From Bacillota bacterium (GTDB lineage: Bacteria; Bacillota; Clostridia; Christensenellales; CAG-138): a stretch of 6,316 nt of DNA. Position numbers and translations under genes: made by a program. This document shows positions 1 through 5,613 of the stretch, one piece after another (the first letter of the stretch is position 1; each line of letters starts with the position of its first letter). Location of the stretch: NCBI GenBank assembly GCA_023426265.1, contig JAFABA010000210.1, positions 1 through 6,316 of the forward strand, in the 5' to 3' direction. The notes under the pieces were generated by a model that ran no database searches, was not told where the DNA came from, and worked only from the letters and a program-made list of their open reading frames with translations.

Positions 1-1794
1 CTCGTCGGCGAACAGGAATTGAATTTCCGCATGTCCGTCCGGCGCGAAAACAGCATGTGGACGGTGGAGTGGACGCCCGCGCTGCTTTTCCCTGAAATGG
101 GTTGGGGGGATACCGTACGCGTGGGCAAGACCACTGCGCTGCGCGGGGAGATTTTAGCCGACGGCGTGGTGTATGCGCAGACGGTCAATGCCGTAAGCAT
201 CATCGCCGTACCGGACAAAATTGAGGATACGGCGCAGTTTGCCCGCCAGATAGCCATGCTTTTAAACATGTCCATTGAGGCGGTGGAAAAGAAACTCGCG
301 AACGTATATGGAGACTTTGTCATACTCAAGCAGCTGTATCCGGATGAACTGAACGAAAGCCTGGAGGAACAATTGCTGCTTATTCCCGGCGTGTCCATAG
401 ACAAAAGCAATTTCGGCACCCTGCGCTATTACCCGCAGAAGAGCACGCTCGCGCATATCCTCGGGTATGTTGGCGCGGCCTCTCCGGAGGATTTAAAGGC
501 GCTTACCGGCAACGAAAAGGGGGACGACGTATACAACTCAGACTCTCGCGTGGGCAAAAGCGGGCTGGAGAGCATATACGAAAAGCAGCTGCGGGGCACG
601 GACGGATCCTATATTTACATCAGCGCGCCGGACGGTCTGAACAAAAAGACGCTCTATGAAAAAAAGGCCGAAAACGGGCTGGACGTGCAGCTGACTTTGG
701 ACCCGGATTTGCAGCACCGCACGGAAGTATTGCTCCAGTACTCGCTGTTTGGAGAAGATACGGCGGGGGCCGTAGTGGTGCTGAACCCCAGGACCGGGGA
801 AATAGAAGCCATGGCCAGTTACCCTTCGTTTGACCTCAACCTGTTTGCGCGCGGCATCCCCGAGGCGGACTGGCAGCGATTGAGTACGCAGAAGAACGCA
901 CCGCTCTTTAACCGGCTTACCCGCGGCCTGTACCCGCCAGGCTCCATGTTCAAGCCCTATACCGCGGCGGTAGCGCTGGAAAGCGGCGCCATGACGCCGA
1001 CAACCACGTTCCCCATGAACAAGGAAACGATAGAGGAGGACAAATGGCTTCCCTCCGATAACGGCGAGTTCGGCCCCTGGGGGTACGCCTCCATCACGCG
1101 CGTGCATCTGGAGCACAGGCATTCCCCGCCGCTCAACATGCACAACGGCATGATCGACTCAGACAATATCTACTTTGCCTATGCGGCGCTAAAGACCGGA
1201 ACGGACGCGTTTGTGAGCTTTATGGAGAACGCGGGGTATACGGAAAGCATCCCGTTTGATACGTCGGTACTGCCCGCGCAGCTCAAAAACAAAAAATCGG
1301 AATGGTCGCCGATGCTGCTTGCGGAAAGCTCGTACGGCCAGGGTGAGGTGCTCATAACCCCTCTGCAGGCGGCGTGCATGTTTTCCGCGCTTGCAAACAA
1401 CGGCAGCATACAGACGCCCTATGTCGTAAAAGGACTTTACCGTACGGAAGGGCCGGACTATACGCCTGTCACCCAGCATGAGGACAGCGTCTGGAAGGCA
1501 AACATCATACAGCAAAGCACTCTGGATACGCTGACTCCCATGCTGGAGGATGTTATCGTTACCGGTACCGGATCGTGGCTGCATCTGGACAATATCGCCG
1601 GCAAGACCGGTACGGCAGAGGTCGGCAACGATAAAACAAAGGAGATCAACTGGTTTGCGGGGTATCGGCTCCGGACCGATGAGGACAGGCTGGTGCTTGT
1701 CATGCTGGAGGTGCCTGCGAACGCCAAGGCGTTCTCCCAGACCAAATTCGATATCGCGCGGGAACTGTTAAAGCAGGAACAGAAGTCGGAATAA
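1..1794 (+). CDS. MecA/PBP2a-like class B penicillin-binding protein (transpeptidase), 5' end missing
   Basis: This is a D,D-transpeptidase that cross-links peptidoglycan on the outer face of the membrane. The frame is open from base 1, so the N-terminal anchor and most of the NTF2-like MecA_N domain lie outside the window. Numbering from the TTG at 19, the end of the MecA_N domain and the linker (about 14-40, WTVEWTPALLFPEM then GDTVRV) lead into the dimerisation/allosteric region (about 40-215). The transpeptidase domain follows, with SMFK (catalytic Ser309, Lys312), SDN (381-383) and KTGT (529-532). SYGQGE (438-443) and LLGYVG-like LGYVG (148-152) also match the family. Order and spacing follow S. 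aureus MecA, but with SMFK and KTGT in place of STQK and KSGT. The usual RGxIxDRNG motif is shortened to RGEILADG (42-49). The TTG at 19 has no ribosome binding site and is not the start. Whether it confers beta-lactam resistance cannot be read from the sequence; it may be a housekeeping enzyme. Confidence 0.93.
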   Translation, partial: LVGEQELNFRMSVRRENSMWTVEWTPALLFPEMGWGDTVRVGKTTALRGEILADGVVYAQTVNAVSIIAVPDKIEDTAQFARQIAMLLNMSIEAVEKKLANVYGDFVILKQLYPDELNESLEEQLLLIPGVSIDKSNFGTLRYYPQKSTLAHILGYVGAASPEDLKALTGNEKGDDVYNSDSRVGKSGLESIYEKQLRGTDGSYIYISAPDGLNKKTLYEKKAENGLDVQLTLDPDLQHRTEVLLQYSLFGEDTAGAVVVLNPRTGEIEAMASYPSFDLNLFARGIPEADWQRLSTQKNAPLFNRLTRGLYPPGSMFKPYTAAVALESGAMTPTTTFPMNKETIEEDKWLPSDNGEFGPWGYASITRVHLEHRHSPPLNMHNGMIDSDNIYFAYAALKTGTDAFVSFMENAGYTESIPFDTSVLPAQLKNKKSEWSPMLLAESSYGQGEVLITPLQAACMFSALANNGSIQTPYVVKGLYRTEGPDYTPVTQHEDSVWKANIIQQSTLDTLTPMLEDVIVTGTGSWLHLDNIAGKTGTAEVGNDKTKEINWFAGYRLRTDEDRLVLVMLEVPANAKAFSQTKFDIARELLKQEQKSE

Positions 1795-1818
1795 AAGAAA
1801 AGACGGAGCGATCGCCGC

Positions 1819-1841
1819 ATTGCGCGCGCTGCGTGCGCAAT
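1819..1841 (+). terminator. GC-rich hairpin after the PBP gene, possible terminator without a T-run
   Basis: ATTGCGCGCG (1819-1828) pairs with TGCGTGCGCAAT-type sequence ending at 1841, giving a 10-bp stem with one G-T pair and a CTG loop (1829-1831). It begins 24 bases after the PBP stop codon. The sequence behind it is TAATATATAA rather than a T-run, so it is not a standard intrinsic terminator. It could instead be an RNA 3'-end stabiliser or a weak terminator. Confidence 0.4.
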
Positions 1842-1864
1842 AATATATAAAGCGGAAAGAACGC

Positions 1865-1893
1865 GTGAAACAAAACTGACGATAATATATAGT
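1865..1893 (+). promoter_or_regulatory. Candidate sigma-A promoter for the LOG/Usp-like operon
   Basis: GTGAAA (1865-1870) and TATAGT (1888-1893) are separated by 17 bases. They match the consensus -35 and -10 boxes at 4 of 6 and 5 of 6 positions. A second -10-like hexamer, GATAAT (1881-1886), overlaps the same AT-rich stretch but lacks a good -35. A promoter is expected in this gap because it separates the PBP gene from the next operon, but the exact boxes are a weak call. Confidence 0.3.
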
Positions 1894-1930
1894 AGGGCTG
1901 AACCTCTTCAACCGCCTTTGCAGCCCTTAC
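1892..1930 (+). other. Leader hairpin upstream of the LOG gene
   Basis: GTAGGGCTG (1892-1900) is complementary to CAGCCCTTAC (1921-1930) with one bulged base. This gives a 9-bp stem around a 20-base pyrimidine-rich loop. The stem ends 5 bases before the AGAGGAG ribosome binding site. No T-run follows, so it is not a terminator. It could be an RNA structure in the leader or a split DNA operator. I recognise no known riboswitch. Confidence 0.4.
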
Positions 1931-1954
1931 GAAAAGAGGAGTACCTTAAGCGAA

Positions 1955-2548
1955 ATGGAACATAACAACGTCTGTATATTCGCCTCCTCCAGCGAACTGC
2001 TGGAGCCGAAATATTTCACCCTGGCGGAGGAACTGGGGCGGGCCGTAGCTTGCTCGGGCGCGGGCATGGTATTTGGCGGCGGGCAGCGCGGCCTGATGGG
2101 GGCCATGGCGCGCGGCGTCAAACAGGAGAACGGGCGCATCATAGGCGTCATACCTGAGCGGCTCAACAAGCCCGGCATCGCATATACCGAATGCACGGAA
2201 TTTTATGAAACCCAGACCATGCACGAACGCAAGCAGCGCATGGAGGATCTTGCGGACGCGTTTATTGCGCTCCCGGGCGGCTTTGGCACGCTTGAAGAGG
2301 TTCTCGAAGTGATTACGTTGCGTCAGCTTGGCTACCACGACAAACCCATTGTCATCATCAACCTGGATGGCTTCTTCGATCCCATCTTGGAACAGTTTGA
2401 GCGGCTTTACGCCGAAAACTTTGCGGATGTCGCCTACCGTGCCATGTACGCCGTAGCAAACGGCGCACAAGAGGCCGTGGCGCTCCTCCAATCCTATGTC
2501 CCGGCGGACCTGCCGGATAAATTACAGGCGACGGAGGGCAGCGTATGA
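1955..2548 (+). CDS. LOG-family protein (TIGR00730-type nucleotide 5'-monophosphate phosphoribohydrolase)
   Basis: A 197-residue soluble Rossmann-fold protein of normal length for the LOG family. Members cleave the N-glycosidic bond of nucleoside 5'-monophosphates, releasing base and ribose 5-phosphate; in plants and some bacteria the substrate is a cytokinin ribotide. The diagnostic motif PGGFGTLEE is at 107-115. Supporting motifs are GGGQRGLMG (41-49) and MHERKQRM (89-96), which carries the conserved Arg and Lys. The family was formerly mislabelled lysine decarboxylase. The ATG at 1955 is chosen because no other in-frame start lies near AGAGGAG (1935-1941), although the 13-base spacing is longer than usual. 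The stop codon overlaps the next start (ATGA), which points to translational coupling. The true substrate (cytokinin ribotide, AMP or another purine nucleotide) cannot be told from sequence. Confidence 0.92.
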   Translation: MEHNNVCIFASSSELLEPKYFTLAEELGRAVACSGAGMVFGGGQRGLMGAMARGVKQENGRIIGVIPERLNKPGIAYTECTEFYETQTMHERKQRMEDLADAFIALPGGFGTLEEVLEVITLRQLGYHDKPIVIINLDGFFDPILEQFERLYAENFADVAYRAMYAVANGAQEAVALLQSYVPADLPDKLQATEGSV

Positions 2549-2958
2549 AAAAGACGCTTTCACCCGCTACAATGATGGAACACGAACACGAGAAACGCAT
2601 CGTCATGGTGTGCGTGACCCGCCAGCGTACCTGTGCAAGGCTGGTGGAGCGGGGGGAGGAAATTGCCCGCGAACGCGAGCTGCCGCTGCATATCGTGCAT
2701 GCGGTCAGAACGGGGGAAAATTTCCTGGGAAATGCAATAGAAGGAGAAGCTCTGGAATATCTCTTTACCGCAGCGCAGCTTGCAGGCGGCTCGCTCGCCA
2801 TGCTGCGCGCCGATGATGTGGAAGGAACGCTTGAAATCTACGCCAAGGCGCATGAAGCGTCCGTGCTGGTGCTGGGCGCGTCGCCCGATTCCTCCGGTGA
2901 CAACTTCGTCACCCGCATGCAGCGCCGCCTGCCGGGGATGCAGGTGGAGATTGTGTAA
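2545..2958 (+). CDS. Small universal-stress-protein-like (KdpD-Usp-type) protein
   Basis: A 137-residue soluble protein with no membrane segment. After a charged N-terminus (1-17), strand RIVMVCVT (18-25) leads into a helix beginning RQRTCARLVERGEEIARE (26-43). Strand LHIVHAV (48-54) and a later strand VLVLGASPDSSG (107-118) follow. This alternating beta/alpha order, and the opening 'V-C-V-T-x-(4)-RLVxRGxxIA', resemble the Usp domain found in KdpD sensor kinases and stand-alone UspA-family proteins. The classic ATP-binding G-2x-G-9x-G(S/T) signature is not clear, so nucleotide binding is uncertain. The start sits 7 bases behind GGAGGG (2532-2537) and overlaps the LOG stop by 4 bp, so the two are almost certainly made together. 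The family call is by visible pattern and is moderate. Confidence 0.65.
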   Translation: MKKTLSPATMMEHEHEKRIVMVCVTRQRTCARLVERGEEIARERELPLHIVHAVRTGENFLGNAIEGEALEYLFTAAQLAGGSLAMLRADDVEGTLEIYAKAHEASVLVLGASPDSSGDNFVTRMQRRLPGMQVEIV

Positions 2959-2972
2959 AAGTACCGGAACAC

Positions 2973-3020
2973 ACAAAAGGACTTGCCCATGGGCTGGTCC
3001 TTTTGTTTTTTCGTTTTTTT
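2973..3020 (+). terminator. Rho-independent terminator of the LOG/Usp-like operon
   Basis: ACAAAAGGAC (2973-2982) pairs perfectly with GTCCTTTTGT (2997-3006). An inner GCCC/GGGC pairing around AT extends the stem. A long T-rich tail follows to 3020, interrupted only by a G and a CG. It begins 14 bases after the stop codon at 2958. Confidence 0.9.
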
Positions 3021-3047
3021 GATATAGTAAGTTAAGTATAGAATATA
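3019..3047 (+). promoter_or_regulatory. Candidate promoter for the flavin-binding protein gene
   Basis: TTGATA (3019-3024) is a good -35 match that overlaps the tail of the preceding terminator. The AT-rich TATAGAATATA (3037-3047) downstream offers a -10 at 16 to 17 bases spacing (GAATAT or AATATA), none of them a strong match. A promoter is expected here because a strong terminator lies just upstream. The exact -10 is uncertain. Confidence 0.35.
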
Positions 3048-3063
3048 TTGGGAGGATTCGGAA

Positions 3064-3531
3064 ATGACGTATGAGAAAAGCCTCGCAGCCTTAACGGAAC
3101 TGTTCGGCAGGGACTGTCAGTTTGCGCTGGCGACGTCAAAGGAGTATGTTCCGTCCGTCAGGGTCGTGGATACCTACTATGAAGACGGTGCGTTTTATAT
3201 CGTCACCTACCGGACCTCGCAAAAAGCGGTGGAAATCGCCGCAAACGAACAAGTCGCTCTGTGCGACCAATTATACCGGTTCAGCGGCACGGCACGCCTG
3301 ATCGGGCATCCGCTGCAGCAGGAAAACAGCCAGATCAGGAGCAAGCTGATCCGCGTCTTTGAACCCTGGTATTTTAAACATAACGATGAGAACGATGCGG
3401 ATATGTGCTACATAAAAATCGAACCCGACCATGGGTTCTTTTATAAGGATGGAACCGGGTACAAAGTTGATTTTAAGAATAAAACAGCGGAAGCGTTTCC
3501 GTTTGTATTCGACGTGATAACAGTGGAGTAA
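3064..3531 (+). CDS. Pyridoxamine 5'-phosphate oxidase-like FMN-binding split-barrel protein
   Basis: A 155-residue cytoplasmic protein. The N-terminal two thirds follow the PNPOx-like split-barrel pattern: helix 1-14, strand QFALATS (19-25), PSVRVVDTYYEDGAFYIVT (30-48), then YRTSQKAVEIAANEQVALC (49-67). The last segment normally contacts the FMN phosphate through its Thr/Ser-x-Lys residues. A third strand block, GTARLIGHP (75-83), is also typical. Members bind FMN, F420 or haem and act as oxidoreductases or flavin reservoirs. This one is too short and divergent to be called a true PdxH, so the cofactor and substrate are unknown. The start is supported by GGGAGG (3050-3055), 8 bases upstream. 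It appears to be a single-gene unit between a terminator and the promoter of the two-component operon. Confidence 0.85.
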   Translation: MTYEKSLAALTELFGRDCQFALATSKEYVPSVRVVDTYYEDGAFYIVTYRTSQKAVEIAANEQVALCDQLYRFSGTARLIGHPLQQENSQIRSKLIRVFEPWYFKHNDENDADMCYIKIEPDHGFFYKDGTGYKVDFKNKTAEAFPFVFDVITVE

Positions 3532-3584
3532 TTTAAACGAGGATATGGAGGCAGAGCTCGTATTGGAGGTCAAAAAGAAGGCTG

Positions 3585-3618
3585 TCAACATAGAACATCC
3601 ATAAACATTTCCTTAACA
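3585..3618 (+). promoter_or_regulatory. TTAACA-like direct repeats upstream of the two-component operon, candidate response-regulator operator
   Basis: TAAACA (3602-3607) and TTAACA (3613-3618) are direct repeats with an 11-bp start-to-start pitch, one helical turn. Poorer copies, AGAACA (3592-3597) and TCAACA (3585-3590), lie upstream. Relative to the likely transcription start the set covers about -55 to -22. OmpR/PhoB-family dimers bind such tandem repeats. The known B. subtilis PhoP box (TT[ATC]ACA at about 11-bp pitch) and the reverse complement of the SaeR site (TTAAC-N6-TTAAC) both resemble this pair. Binding and autoregulation by the adjacent regulator are inferred. Confidence 0.5.
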
Positions 3619-3627
3619 TTTTTCGGC

Positions 3628-3633
3628 TATAAT
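3628..3633 (+). promoter_or_regulatory. -10 box of the two-component operon promoter
   Basis: This is a perfect TATAAT, 31 bases upstream of the response-regulator start. The -35 position (about 3605-3610, ACATTT) matches TTGACA poorly and overlaps the TAAACA repeat. This is what an activator-dependent promoter often looks like. Confidence 0.65.
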
Positions 3634-3664
3634 CTGAGTCAGGCAAAAAGATGGAGATGTTCTT

Positions 3665-4336
3665 ATGATCAACATTCTTGTGGTAGAAGATGATAAAAGG
3701 CTCAATCAGATCGTCTGCGCATATCTGGCGGAAAACGGATACGCCGCCAAAGGATGCTTCAACCCGCGGGAGGCGTATGACCTGATGTACAACAACCTGT
3801 ACGATCTGATCATTTCAGATATCATGATGCCGGAGATCGACGGGTTTGAGTTTGCGGAAACGGTACGGGATGTCAACAGGACGATTCCCATTCTGTTCAT
3901 GACCGCCCGGGACGATATTTCCTCCAAGCAAAAGGGATTCCGCATCGGCATTGACGATTACATGGTGAAGCCCGTCGATATGGACGAGCTGGTGCTGCGC
4001 GTGGGCGCGCTGCTGCGCCGGGCCAACATCGCCAACGAAAAGCGCCTGACGGTGGGCGGCCTCGTCATGGACGCGGACGCCATGACCGCAACGGCGAATG
4101 GCGCGGAAATCCCCGTGACTGTGCGCGAATTCAATATCTTGTATAAACTGCTCTCCTATCCCAATCATACGTTTTCCCGCGCGCAGTTGATGGACGAGTT
4201 CTGGGGGCTGGAGAGCGAAACCAGCCTGCGTGCCGTGGATGTGTATATCACAAAGCTTCGGGATAAGTTTTCCGGCTGTGAGGATTTTAAGATCGTCACC
4301 GTCCATGGCCTTGGATATAAGGCGGTGTTGCAATGA
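3665..4336 (+). CDS. OmpR/PhoB-family response regulator transcription factor
   Basis: A 223-residue DNA-binding response regulator of standard length. The receiver domain (1 to about 120) has the acidic pocket Glu8-Asp9-Asp10, the phosphorylated Asp52 in ISDIMMPEIDG, Thr80 in the MTAR motif, Tyr99 and Lys102 in YMVKP. The C-terminal winged-helix domain (about 126-223) contains VREFNILYKLL (153-163), the recognition-helix region TSLRAVDVYITKLRDKF (186-202) and the wing VHGLGYKAV (213-221). All catalytic residues are present. GGAG (3653-3656) lies 8 bases before the ATG. The stop overlaps the kinase start by 4 bp, so this is the kinase's cognate partner. The regulon is unknown. It may control its own operon through the repeats at 3585-3618. 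Confidence 0.95.
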   Translation: MINILVVEDDKRLNQIVCAYLAENGYAAKGCFNPREAYDLMYNNLYDLIISDIMMPEIDGFEFAETVRDVNRTIPILFMTARDDISSKQKGFRIGIDDYMVKPVDMDELVLRVGALLRRANIANEKRLTVGGLVMDADAMTATANGAEIPVTVREFNILYKLLSYPNHTFSRAQLMDEFWGLESETSLRAVDVYITKLRDKFSGCEDFKIVTVHGLGYKAVLQ

Positions 4337-5409
4337 GAAAAAAGCAGAAGCAGATTGAAAACGACGCCCGGGTCAAGGCCAGGCATTTTACATGGAAGGA
4401 ATATGCGCTGACTTATTTTATCCTGCTGTCGCTGGCCGCGGGGCAGTGGATGATCTATAACGAGTATGTCTATTTTGGTCACATGCCGCCTGAATATATC
4501 TGGGGCATGCTCGGGTACTGGGCGATCGTTACCGGCGTGTTTTGCCTGATCACCGCCCGGCAGAAGATCCGCGCATATGATAAACCAATGAGGACGCTCA
4601 GCGAAGCAGCCAAACAGGTCGCAGGGGGCGATTTTTCGGTCCATCTCGAACCCGTACACCGCGCGGACAAGCTTGATTATGTGGATGTGATGTTTGAGGA
4701 CTTCAACAAGATGGTGGAGGAACTGAACAGCATCGAAACGCTCAAAAGCGACTTTACCGCCAACGTGTCCCATGAAATCAAGACGCCGCTGTCCGTCATC
4801 CAAAGCTACGCCATGGCGCTGCAAAAGGAGGATCTCCCGCAGGAAAAGCGCAGGGAATATACCGATACGATCATCAGCGCGTCTAAAAATCTGACGGCGC
4901 TCGTGACCAACATTCTCAAGCTCAACAAGCTGGAAAACCAGGAAATTACGTCTGCCGCGGAATCCTTTGACCTGTGCCGCCAGCTTTGCGACTGCGCGCT
5001 GACGTTTGAGGATGCGTGGGAGCGGAAGGGCATCGCGTTTGAGGCGGATATTGAGGACCGCGCCATGATATGCGCTGACCCGAGCATGCTGGAGATCGTC
5101 TGGCACAACCTTCTTTCCAACGCCGTGAAATTTACGGAGCCCGGCGGGAAGATCATACTGACGCAAACCTCGGATACGGATTATGTGGCTGTCTCCATAT
5201 CCGATACCGGCTGCGGCATGGATGAGGAGACCATGAAGCATAGCTTCGATCAATTCTATCAGGGTGATACCTCCCACTCGGGAGAGGGTAACGGCCTTGG
5301 CCTCGCGCTTACACTGCGCGTCATTGAACTTGTGGGCGGCTCCATAACGGTAGAGAGCGAGCCAGGGAAAGGCGCAACCTTTACGGTAGGGCTAAAGGTC
5401 GAACCATAG
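4333..5409 (+). CDS. HAMP-containing sensor histidine kinase with a very short extracellular loop
   Basis: A 358-residue membrane histidine kinase. After a basic cytoplasmic N-terminus come TM1 (about 25-42), a loop of only about 12 residues (43-54) and TM2 (about 55-75). A HAMP linker (about 76-130) follows. The DHp helix carries the phosphorylated His147 in VSHEIKTPL. The HATPase_c domain shows the N box HNLLSNAVKF (258-267, Asn263), the G1 box DTGCGM (291-296), the F box FDQFYQ (305-310) and the G2 box GNGLGLAL (319-326). All boxes are intact. With almost no outside domain and no PAS domain, it probably reads the membrane or a partner membrane protein, as SaeS- or BceS-like kinases do; this is inference. 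AAGGCGG (4319-4325) inside the regulator gene serves as ribosome binding site, 7 bases before the ATG. Confidence 0.94.
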   Translation: MRKKQKQIENDARVKARHFTWKEYALTYFILLSLAAGQWMIYNEYVYFGHMPPEYIWGMLGYWAIVTGVFCLITARQKIRAYDKPMRTLSEAAKQVAGGDFSVHLEPVHRADKLDYVDVMFEDFNKMVEELNSIETLKSDFTANVSHEIKTPLSVIQSYAMALQKEDLPQEKRREYTDTIISASKNLTALVTNILKLNKLENQEITSAAESFDLCRQLCDCALTFEDAWERKGIAFEADIEDRAMICADPSMLEIVWHNLLSNAVKFTEPGGKIILTQTSDTDYVAVSISDTGCGMDEETMKHSFDQFYQGDTSHSGEGNGLGLALTLRVIELVGGSITVESEPGKGATFTVGLKVEP

Positions 5410-5437
5410 GCGAATGTGCAATCTAAGTACGTCATAG

Positions 5438-5477
5438 AACAGCCCGGATTTAGCTTGCAAAAATCCGGGCTGTTTTT
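5438..5477 (+). terminator. Rho-independent terminator of the two-component operon
   Basis: AACAGCCCGGATTT (5438-5451) and AAATCCGGGCTGTT (5461-5474) form a perfect 14-bp stem with the 9-base loop AGCTTGCAA, followed by TTTTT. It lies 28 bases after the kinase stop codon. Confidence 0.95.
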
Positions 5478-5573
5478 GATTTAAAGAAACCGTGTGCATG
5501 TTCAGGATTAATATTTCTCAAACATTTCAGAAGCAACTCGCAAACAATCCTCCGGTAAGATAGGCACATCAAA

Positions 5574-5590
5574 CGGATCGAAAAGATCCG
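5574..5590 (+). other. Small perfect hairpin in the leader of the membrane protein gene
   Basis: CGGATC (5574-5579), loop GAAAA and GATCCG (5585-5590) form a 6-bp perfect inverted repeat that ends 10 bases before the AAGGAG ribosome binding site (5601-5606). There is no T-run. It could be an operator for a dimeric regulator or a leader RNA stem affecting translation. I saw no convincing promoter in 5478-5573, although one is expected after the terminator. Confidence 0.4.
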
Positions 5591-5613
5591 CAATAAAGAA
5601 AAGGAGAAATGTT

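Noticed and set aside
19..21. TTG as start of the PBP gene
   Set aside because: The frame is open to base 1, there is no ribosome binding site, and the homologous region lies well inside MecA-type proteins, so the gene starts upstream of the window.
538..1143. Open frame of about 200 codons on the minus strand inside the PBP gene
   Set aside because: It is opposite conserved PBP coding sequence and has an Arg/His/Val-rich, motif-free product typical of an antisense shadow.
1808..1815. GCGATCGC palindrome
   Set aside because: An isolated 8-base palindrome of this kind occurs by chance and is not associated with any site pattern here.
3582..3587. CTGTCA resembling an E. coli Pho-box half site
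   Set aside because: It is a single half site with no correctly spaced second copy; the TTAACA-like repeats explain the region better.
3545..3604. Small 19-codon frame (MEAELVLEVKKKAVNIEHP) between the flavin protein and the two-component promoter
   Set aside because: The nearest GAGGA is only about 2 bases from the ATG, the frame overlaps the regulatory repeats, and nothing supports it as coding; it would need ribosome profiling or conservation to revive it.
4165..5277. Long open frame of about 370 codons on the minus strand
   Set aside because: It lies opposite the intact response regulator and kinase genes, has an antisense-like His/Arg/Leu-rich composition, and shows no recognisable motif; no good ribosome binding site was evident.
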